Assembly (NCBI GenBank): GCA_017562135.1 | Contig: QEYB01000347.1 | Span: 119,476-183,475, forward strand | Origin: Dipylidium caninum | Lineage: Eukaryota; Platyhelminthes; Cestoda; Cyclophyllidea; Dipylidiidae | Direction: 5' to 3' | Length of the DNA stretch: 64,000 nt | In this document: piece by piece, positions 56,168 to 64,000 of the stretch | Layout of the letters: the number at the start of each line of letters is the position of its first letter | Numbering within the stretch: the first letter of the stretch is position 1 | Program-made: the position numbers and the translations under genes | The notes under the pieces: model-generated | Database searches by the model: none | Seen by the model: only the letters and a program-made list of their open reading frames with translations | What the model was told of the DNA's origin: nothing

Positions 56168-56569
56168 TCAGGCAAAGATCACTCGTAACCACACTACTGC
56201 GAGGGCGAGGGCGAGGAATATGGGTGTGGGTGTGGGTGAGACCAAGTTAATCTCAAGACAAAGTGAACACTCACGGATTCGCTTGAGCGTATCTTCCGCT
56301 GACTCTGAGTCCTCTTCCTCAGAATCCACTTCCCAAGCCAATGCCCCCATCCTCATCTCAGTCTCCATCTCCGTCCCCGCCCCCGTCCCCGTCGCCCTCG
56401 CCCTCGCCCTCGCCGTTCCTGTCTCTGTCCCTGTCCCCTTCGCCGTCACTGTCCACGTCTTCACCTCCTCACATATATCTGCCTCCTCTTCCATTTGAAA
56501 TTGGGTCCCCTCTGCGGTTGCTGCTGTCAAGACCGGGATAATAGAGGGAGGGCGTTGGGGGTAAGGCAA
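56168..56569 (-). other. Acidic low-complexity exon, open copy (partner 4,700-5,130)
   Basis: The first ATG in the frame is at 56,494 (MEEEADICEEVKTW). Then comes a Thr/Gly/Ala/Arg repeat zone encoded by GCGAGG- and GGGACG-like units, an acidic stretch WEVDSEEEDSESAED, and IRECSLCLE. The CSLC pair could begin a zinc-binding module, but no further ligands follow before the frame runs into another low-complexity run. It lies 3' of the hydrophobic exon on the same strand, as in the 4.1-5.1 kb copy. A 109-residue product is possible but unproven. Confidence 0.35.
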
Positions 56570-56610
56570 ATAAGTTCAATTCACCCCTCATAACCGCTCG
56601 TATGGCAGCG

Positions 56611-56640
56611 TGTGTGTGTTTGTGTTTGTGTGTGTATGTA
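56611..56640 (+). repeat. GT-rich microsatellite
   Basis: Run of tgtgtgtg and tttgtg units in the spacer. Confidence 0.85.
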
Positions 56641-56839
56641 TGTGATTATTTCTTCGTTTGGCAGAGGCCCTACCAATGATTAAACAATGGACAGTGATGC
56701 CAATTAACAATCAGTTCACCTGGGATGACTGATGTCGACCCTATCCATTGCGTCTGTTCAGGTAAGACAAATGCCAGGCACGAAAATTGAAGCTTCAATG
56801 CAGTATGCAGTCTACAAGTCTACAAGCCTTCTCCCCGTT

Positions 56840-57620
56840 CTATGTTCTCGGCCCGCCTCTCAGACTGCTCCAACTTCTGCCACGCCTTTGAAGACAATAG
56901 TCATGCGTCTTCACACCTCTCCTCCCATTGCCAACACCAAATGATGACAGACCACGAGGACTATGGCAATAACACATCACTAACCTCGTCTTTGGTTACA
57001 AAATCCACCCACTCTCCTCACTCGCTACCACCTACTTCAGCCACTTTAGCCACTGCTATCCCAACAAGGTGTCCATTTCATGCGGACAAGTGCGTTATCC
57101 TCGAACCACAACTACGACGACGACAACGACCACATTAACGAGAATCGTTTTACTAGTAGGCAATGGAGTAGATTGAAGTTATGTGACAAAAGGTCATGTG
57201 GAAGTGGTTACTTAAAATAAATGGAGGGAGGCGAAATTAACTTACGCGCAACTTCTTCCGCATTAAGTTGGCGCTGCAGTGGGATTGGCATCTGTGCTGG
57301 GGTGCGTGGAAAGGTCCCCAGCAGTGATTCGCACATGCAGACGAGGAGGACGACGGTGGCAAGCAGAGGAGGCGGGACGGTGAAGAGGGCTAAGAGTAAA
57401 TATACGCCAACTCGTAGGAATGCGTACGCAGCAAACATGTCGCGAAATCGGCAATTGAGCTATGAGTCGAGGCGATTTGAAAACGCGAACACATTGGAAA
57501 ATCGATTGATGTCGCATGATTCTCGACTGACAGCGTTGTCATTGCTCAGGTTGGATCAGGTGGTACGACGTGGGCAGAGTTTCTCTTGTCAGATCTGCCC
57601 TCTGGTCACCTGCGATTGCA
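56840..57620 (-). repeat. Segmental repeat around the hydrophobic exon, copy 3 (inverted)
   Basis: Reverse complement of 29,440-30,190. Shared phrases include agaccacgaggactatgg (56,950) and ctgacagcgttgtca (57,528). See the 29.4-kb entry. Confidence 0.8.
57208..57438 (-). CDS. Hypothetical small hydrophobic exon (copy 3 of 3)
   Basis: The ATG-led frame MFAAYAFLRVGVYLLLALFT continues through VPPPLLATVVLLVCMCESLL to NAEEVAR and then gcgtaagt, a splice-donor match as in the 29.6-kb copy. Frame, start and donor are the same in both open copies. The exon would end near 57,245; the remaining codons to 57,208 are probably intronic. Function unknown; the hydrophobic run could anchor or export the product. 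Confidence 0.4.
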   Translation of the reverse strand: MFAAYAFLRVGVYLLLALFTVPPPLLATVVLLVCMCESLLGTFPRTPAQMPIPLQRQLNAEEVARKLISPPSIYFK

Positions 57621-57716
57621 GGTAGCGAGGGAGGTAGGCAGGAGGAGGTAGGTGTTGGTCGGAGGTAGACAGGTGGGTAGGCAGGTAGATAGGTATGTGG
57701 GTAGGTAGGTAGGTAA
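57619..57716 (+). repeat. GGTA-type low-complexity stretch
   Basis: Repeated ggtag, gcaggtag and gtaggtaggtag units. Confidence 0.85.
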
Positions 57717-58019
57717 ATGCCTACTTTCCCCATCTTCTACACTCTTTTCACTCATATATTTGATCACATTTACGTGTCCGTCAACTTTGACCACTTTTCG
57801 CTAACTCTAATGATTACCGCATAGACTCCCCTGATTGCGGTATCTTTCTCCTCTCTCTCTCCTCTCTCTCGCCTTCTTCCCTTCCTGACTGCCCTATTCT
57901 TTTGCTGCTGCTGCTAGTAGCAAGTGCACACACATGCTACTTGCAAATTGCATGCAGCATACACATTGTAACATAATAGAAATGTCGAGCGAAAATTTGT
58001 CAATTACGGCCGTCTGCCG

Positions 58020-58226
58020 CAAGGACTAGGCAGTCAGCAGAGAATTTACTCGCAGATGGGGATACTGTTTGCATGCGAATACCACCACTATTTTCACTGC
58101 CACGGAACTGTGGCCTGAGAATTGGGTAAGAGGATTGCATTCCAACGACTTGGTCCACAGACATCATATGGAGAGTGGGAAAGTGCAATCAAGTAGAGTT
58201 ACTCCATGTCTCAAAATCAATCCACT
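58020..58226 (-). repeat. 3' end of repeat A continuing inward from the right arm
   Basis: On the minus strand this matches the end of repeat A at 24,720-24,880 and 28,975-29,125 (ttctcaggccacag, then 'gtg' and 'tgcatgcaaa'). The left arm has no such continuation beyond 54,554. Thus the right arm keeps the natural end of the repeat and the left arm is the truncated one. Confidence 0.7.
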
Positions 58227-61200
58227 AAGGGTAGAACTCTTCAACTACCCACTTGTAGCATACACTACTCGGCGAAGGAAGAAGAAAATCCCCTTCACTC
58301 TGCACTTGGAACCGAGACAAATTGCCTTGGCGGGAAAGGCCTCTTCTAGCTCCTCCAGCACTCCATTTTCTGCTGTCCCACTACAAAGTAAACATTGCGT
58401 TTGCGTGTAAGCAAGCAATAATATGGCTCGATGATAACCCCACTTTCGTCTTCGTCAAGGGCGCCATTTAGAGCATTTGACCCAACATGACTCGCATTCG
58501 CCGACACTCCCCTTTCTTCCCACATCTCCACTCCTCCGACTCGAGAACAAATTCGAAAATGCGATTACGTGCACACTCTTACTACTTAGCCGATCAGACG
58601 CTGCTTTCGCTATTTCGCGCATTGAAGACGCACCACGTACACTCACCTTCGGACAATGAGATGCATTTACAACACTCTCCTCGACACCACCTCCCCCATT
58701 CTACCCGAAATGGAACATCATTCTCCGCCAATTTTCTCTTTTTATTCTACCATTTAACATCCCAGCATGTCCACTTTGGCACCGAGTCAATTGCATGGAG
58801 ACATAAGGACCACCGCAGTGTTTTGCTTGAAGTAAAGAGGGGGTGGAATGTGATAATTGAGAGCAAACAATCTTCTCCCACTGTGAGTGCCCTCTTCGGG
58901 GCATATTGTGATAAGTTGCCAAGTGCACAGACCACTTTACTGGAGTTTAGTAGCCTTGAAAGCGGACGAGATGGGAGATATTTATTATAAACGGCGACTA
59001 GCGAGGAAAACAGAGCAACCTAAGCAGCACGCATTCAGTATGATATGAATTGCTTAGTTATCCACGGATAGTAGTGTGGCATGTGCATATGCGATTTGCG
59101 TGAGGGCACGAAGGCACCGCGTTCTGCACCAGAAAATGAGAGTAGGCGAATGAGGGACAGAGGTGCGGATGTGGTGGGATGTGGGGGTATTGTGTTCAAG
59201 AGGCAATCGGCTGAAGGAACTATTTGGAACAATGGTGGAGTGAAGAAAAGGAAGGTGTCTTAGTGTGGAGGCAGGCCAGGGGAAGAGAGCGAGAGAGAAA
59301 GAGATGAAAGAAGTGACAGACGAGAGGTGGTGGGTAAAGGAGTTGAAATTAGGTTGATGAGAGGAGGGGACGGGCGTGGACTAAGCAGTGCCTTTGGAAA
59401 GTGTTTTTTGTATTAATAGCTGTCGTGGTATTTTATATGTGACTGTCCGTAGGTGACTGGTCTGTTATGCTAGAGACGCAAATGTTTGTCTTTTTAACCT
59501 TAAGGCTTGTACACATCTTCGTTAGCATTTCCTAACGTAAAGGTAAATCAGGGTTAAAACGAATCCCTCTATCCTTAGCCATAATGGTGAGTTACTTTGT
59601 AAGTTTGTATCTATTAATGTTTGACTTGTTTAAATTTCTCCTCAATGGCCGTGTTTGTATGAGTTGTTTGGGGTGGGTGTCGCATCTGCGGCGTTTCTTT
59701 GTTGGTTGGCATTTTTCATCTTACTTTCTAATCATCAGTCTTCCTTCCACTTTACCGGGTCTGTCATTAAACGAAGAAGCATTTTTGATACGTGAGGCTG
59801 TAATGGAGCGTATTCAACAGTACCCATGTTTTTGACATCTGCTTTCGTACAGATTTTCTAGAATTTCGATTGCATACTTGATTACCTACGGTGCATGCAG
59901 AAGCTAAAAGCATGGATTGTGTGTTCGGTAACGGTTATATCATGAATTTGTAGTTAGGGTTGTTAGGGGTATCTCCTTGTTGTTACTTCATTTAAAATAA
60001 AATGAAATATTGCCTGTATGACCTATAGGGTTGGAGTTTGTTGACTTCTATTGTTGAATCTGAAGTTAGGCGTTGGTTATTTTTTTTTTTTGACTAGTCG
60101 TGCTTGCGGACCTTTTCTTGGATTTTGCGCTACTGGTGGAGTTTCTGTTTCTGATATTTGACATTTGACTGTTAGCATTCAAAAGTTTCCGGTGTGTACA
60201 GACTGTTTTACATGAGATGTGAACCAGGTAATGTAAGGGTGTACAAGGGAAGAAGTGATGAGCGAGAAAGAAGATTGAAGAATGCCAGCTGAAGGGGTGT
60301 TGGCTGAGCCATTGGTGAGGAGTATCAAGTGCTGGAATCCACGTCATCGTTGGCTGACGCTTCTCGGAGTTCAGTGGCGCCAGATAGCGCACATGCAGTC
60401 AAGACTCTTTGTGTATTGGCAAGCATGGAAAGGTGACTTTGGGTAAACTGGTCAGTGGGGATATCTTCACCGCATGGGCAAAGCTTGCCGTGAAGAGGCT
60501 TGGAAAGCATGAGGAATGATGAGGATGGGTATAGTTGGACAAGAGACGACGGTGTGTCGTGTAGGCGAAGGGTGAAGTATGGACGAAGTGTTAAGATGGA
60601 CTTTTGGCTGTTGAAATGGCATAGTTGAGGTGAATATTTGTGATGGGATGGAATTGTGGTGAAAGCATTTTCCTCAACAGCCACTCTAACGTTTGACATG
60701 TGGGACTGAGTTGGTTGGTAAGTCGGCTGGTGTGTTGCTTTGTGTTCACAGGTGTTGAAAAGGCATTGGCATTGTCCTTGTTTTGTCTTATTGCCTATGC
60801 GGAGATTCGGCGTCATGAGTATCCCTGGCGGGTAGGCTCGAGTAAGAGCAAGTAAGATGTTTTACTTCCTTACTGTTCCCTCTCGTCTGATATTATTCTT
60901 ATTGCCTTATGTGGTAATAAATCAAGATGCTCAAAAAGTAGTGTTTTCGCCTTCCTTTTAACCTTGGAGGAGTATATTTCTGCACGAAGACATTCCTTTT
61001 TGTAGTGTATACGCGTTTGTCCATGTCCTCGTGACCGTATTTGATTGGCCTTATCTGGCGAGTTTTCTTGCTGGTTGGAGTTCTGCCCGTTACTTATTTT
61101 TCCACTTAGTCTTCCTCTGATTTTACTTTCGTTATCTCTACCTATCTACATATCTACCATCAAGGATTAACTTTTTTCAATATGCGAGAGCGGAGTAGGG

Positions 61201-64000
61201 CATATTTGATGCTGTTCCTTTATTGTTGTTGTCCTTGTTGTTGTTATTATTATTCCACCTGTACAAATGAAAAAATAATATACTTTTTTGCTAATAAGCC
61301 TTTATTGAATTGCGGCGAAAGTTCTTATTATATTGCTTAAATCAGGATCAATGAGTTGCATTGGTTTTGGGGCTACATTGGTATGTACGTATGCATGTGG
61401 TGTATGTATTTTGCGTATATGGACGTGTGTATTTGATAGTCGTAATTGGTTAATTTGAAAGTCTCTTGTATAAAGATTGTTCCTCTTAGAATGTGGGCTT
61501 GTTGTTCCTTTGTGTCTAGTGTAGAGTGTTTTGTGAGCAGGAATCATAAGGTTAGTAGGTGGATTGATTGGCATTGTGCTTGTCATATTGGACGTAGCAT
61601 TTATTTATTGGGCGTGGGTGTTGTGCCATTGATATTTGATGATTATGTGGGCATTTGTTAGTTGGTAGTGCGGTCATGGAAATGTGGAAATAGTCATTAT
61701 TTCACCTAGGCCTAGTGAGATGCGTGTATGCAGGTATGTATGTCATGAGTGTATATATGGGGTTTATTTGGTATATATTGGGGAAGAAATGGTGACTCGA
61801 GTTGAAGAAGGGTGGAGTGAGGGAAAGGTGGGAGGGAGGGAGGCAATGTTAAAAGAGAGTGTTGGAGTAGAAGCGACTAGTTGAGAGGCAGGAGGCAGCG
61901 GCGTGGACAATTGCATTGTCCTCAGGAGCTTTCGAAAGTGAGGGAAATTGTGAGGATTGGGTACTGACTGGATCGGGGCGAATGTTTAACGGGTAAAAAT
62001 GGTAAAATTTGGGGAGAAGTGTTAAAGTGGAGTTTTGGCTGTTGGGGTGAATATTTGGTTGAAATGACATAGTTGAGGCGAATATTTGAGTTGTCGATGG
62101 CTTGGTGGTTGAAGCACTTTCCTCAACAGACATTCTAATGTTTGCCACATCGTGCGAATTGGCAAAAATAGTGGAAAATGTCATTCCTCTACGTGAAGTA
62201 GGGTGGCCAGACCGAGTCATTGATGAGGTAGATGTTAATAGGAACTCCGTGAGCCTTGGGATCAACTTATAGACATTTTGAGATGAAACAGTGGGTAAAG
62301 TGTTGGAAACTCGTTTTCATGCCTGCTTGATGGTCAGATTGATGTCTCCTAGCGATGCATCCTTATGTTCACATTTATAGGAGAAAAGAGGTGGCCGAAA
62401 GAGGAAGTTAGCTCATTCAGTGGGCTACTTTGCCCTCCCCTTCGTGTTTACTTTTGGCGAAGGTGCTTGCAGTCCGAAGACATTAGTATGAGTTGAGCGT
62501 AGTGAGTGTTGACAATGTTTTCCTATTACGGTGAAAATACGCACATATTGGGAAAATGTGAGTTAGATTGGTGTGGCTTATAGACGGAGCGCAGGACGTG
62601 GGACAAGAGTGCGCGGACAAAAGACCTTGGTTGATGGGCGTCGAAGGACAAAGGCAGTATGAAAATGAGAAGAGAGTTAATGTTTGAGTTTGGGATATTG
62701 TAAGACGGGTAAGAGAGGCATAGTGTGGAGAAATTGGGATGTGTAGAGTTGCGGAAGGGCAGAAGTGGCGGAAGAGCGGAGTGAGTAAGGGAGGGAAGGA
62801 GGGATTTATGTGGAGTTTGCAGCAAGTGAAACTTCTCAATGACCGATATCTTCACGAAACTCATTCTCATCCTTATATACATCCCTCTCTGCGTCCCTCC
62901 CTCCCTCCCTCCTCTCCCTCCCTCCCTCCTTATCTCCCTCCCTCTTCTCTGCGTCACCCACGAACCCCTCCAGAGAGCCTGACCACCAGGCAGCCAGCCA
63001 CACAGCCAGCGGAGCATTCCATCAACAAACCCCCTGCTGCTGCCACAATGCCCCGAACCAGTGGCAGTGCCAGTTCAGTGACCACGGTTGTGCGACAGTG
63101 GCAACAGCACTACCGCAGACATTTGCACACTGCATCTGGCACTGCCAGGGATGGGATGATTGTGGGAGACGTTGCGCGTGGGCATGGACTTGGGCAATCT
63201 GTTGGATGAGGAGAGCCATTGAAGAGGCGGACCAAGGGTGTGAAAAAGTGGCAGCAACACGGCTAACACTTCCAAGCCGTCACCCATGCATGTTTAACGC
63301 GGCCCGACGTAGCTTAACCTTTGTGATTGACGAGAAGCGGTATTTTCTACGTGGTATGGTCGCTGCCGATCTTCACGTTTCTACAACTGCCATATCAGCA
63401 TCTCGACCGCCTCGCAGTGCCACCTCCATCCTCAACGTAGAACTTCGAACCTGGAAACTCGCCAGCCCGCGCAGCGGCTCCGGCCAACAATACACAGCCA
63501 GCACACGTCTCTGCGACTCATCAATGCCACTTTACAACAAGCAAGACACTCAGCCACGGTCGCAAAAGCCCCATTCCTGGGCCTTCTGCTCCTACCAACT
63601 CAACCCACAGCTTATTCCTTCCTTGGTTCTCTCCCTCCCTCCCCTCCTTTTTCCTCTCTGCGTCCCCCACGGAAACCCGCCAGTCGGTCGTCTGACACCA
63701 GGCAGCCAGCTACAAGCCAGTGGAGCATGTCCATCAACCACCGCTCTGCTCTGCGCCCGAGAAAGAGAATTTTATGCTCTCAGTGCCATTTTCCGCCTCA
63801 CTAGTCCCCTGTTGTCCGTCCTCCATCTTCCGCCCGTTCGCAGCGCTGACGATTCAATTTCACATTGAGAGCCAAGACTAATTTATATAAATTTCTCGCC
63901 CGCTGACATTCCTCTTCTGTGTGCATTTTGTGGAATTACAGCTTGCGCTGAAGTGGAACAAGAGTTGGGTGCGTTCATCCCATTGGATCTCTCTTTTTGT
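58227..64000 (-). repeat. Right arm of the large inverted repeat (runs off the window)
   Basis: Reverse complement of 48,880-54,554. It contains repeat A copy 3, a damaged 5S copy, one of the direct repeats and 180-bp tandem units. Single-base length changes are scattered through it relative to the left arm (for example caccatggct / caccaatggct and cactagac / cactaagac) and become dense beyond about 62.8 kb. Confidence 0.95.
63251..63367 (-). pseudogene. 5S: 5S rRNA copy with many small changes
   Basis: The minus strand carries GACCATACCACGTAGAAAAT as in the left-arm gene, but TCGTCAGATCACC is TCGTCAATCAC, GTTAGTACTTGCATGG is GTTAAACATGCATGG, and the 3' third (CGGCTGGGAATAGCCGG) is rearranged by several indels. 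Given the similar state of the surrounding arm this may be sequence error as much as true decay. Confidence 0.7.

Noticed and set aside
56220..56541. Ser/Pro/Val-rich plus-strand frames
   Set aside because: Antisense of a low-complexity minus-strand stretch. The paralogue at 4.7-5.1 kb supports the acidic reading on the other strand.
63098..63868. 256-codon open frame on the plus strand
   Set aside because: It lies antisense to the damaged 5S copy and the 180-bp repeats, in the error-rich end of the right arm. The left arm breaks it into shorter frames.
1..64000. CRISPR array, bacterial operon or phage-type system
   Set aside because: No regularly spaced short repeats of the CRISPR type, no ribosome-binding-site-led gene runs. 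Histone and eukaryotic 5S genes show this is eukaryotic nuclear DNA.

Overview
The window looks like nuclear DNA of a flatworm (Platyhelminthes, most likely a parasitic tapeworm or fluke). The case rests on one intronless histone H2B gene whose N-terminus ([14 protein letters not shown]) is the flatworm type, a eukaryotic 5S rRNA gene, GT-AG style splice signals, and no dense or operon-like coding anywhere. Only the H2B gene (minus strand, 19,921-20,289) and the 5S gene (49,467-49,584) can be called with confidence. Almost every other open stretch is short, and where it is shared between places it belongs to repeated, decaying sequence.

The left and middle (about 2-48 kb) are a mosaic of diverged low-copy segments found two to five times in either orientation. 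Several are recognisably ex-coding. A minus-strand family at 3.2-3.9, 17.8-18.9, 27.9-28.2 and 40.0-40.35 kb derives from cytosolic asparaginyl-tRNA synthetase (AsnRS): the OB-fold anticodon-binding domain and the start of the catalytic domain can be read, interrupted by stops and frameshifts. Possible further AsnRS pieces lie at 11.5-11.7, 46.2-46.35 and 30.7-31.0 kb. A second unit (14.6-17.5 kb, inverted at 36.9-34.5 kb, partly again at 47.1-48.1 kb) carries two relics of a gene for a secreted acidic protein, each stopped at a different codon. Other families contain a small hydrophobic exon (4.1, 29.6, 57.4 kb), a membrane-like exon (5.2, 7.7, 48.2 kb) and pieces of unknown origin. The tracts 13.3-15.65 kb and 46.66-48.07 kb are colinear paralogues.

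A large non-coding repeat of about 4.5 kb, probably an unrecognised mobile or segmental repeat, is present at 20.4-24.9 kb beside H2B, again at 50.0-54.55 kb and inverted at 63.0-58.0 kb; its 3' part alone is at 28.4-29.1 kb.

The right end is a large inverted repeat. Sequence from about 48.88 to 54,554 is repeated in reverse complement from 58,227 to the window end, around a 3.67-kb spacer. Near the spacer the arms differ almost only by one-base homopolymer changes; near the window end the right arm becomes full of small indels, including in its 5S copy. This is either a recent fold-back duplication or an assembly artefact with an unpolished arm. The left arm also holds three 180-bp tandem units and a 5S gene flanked by direct repeats 680 bp apart. 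The parts do not form a pathway; the window is best read as a gene-poor duplication hotspot around a histone gene and a 5S gene.
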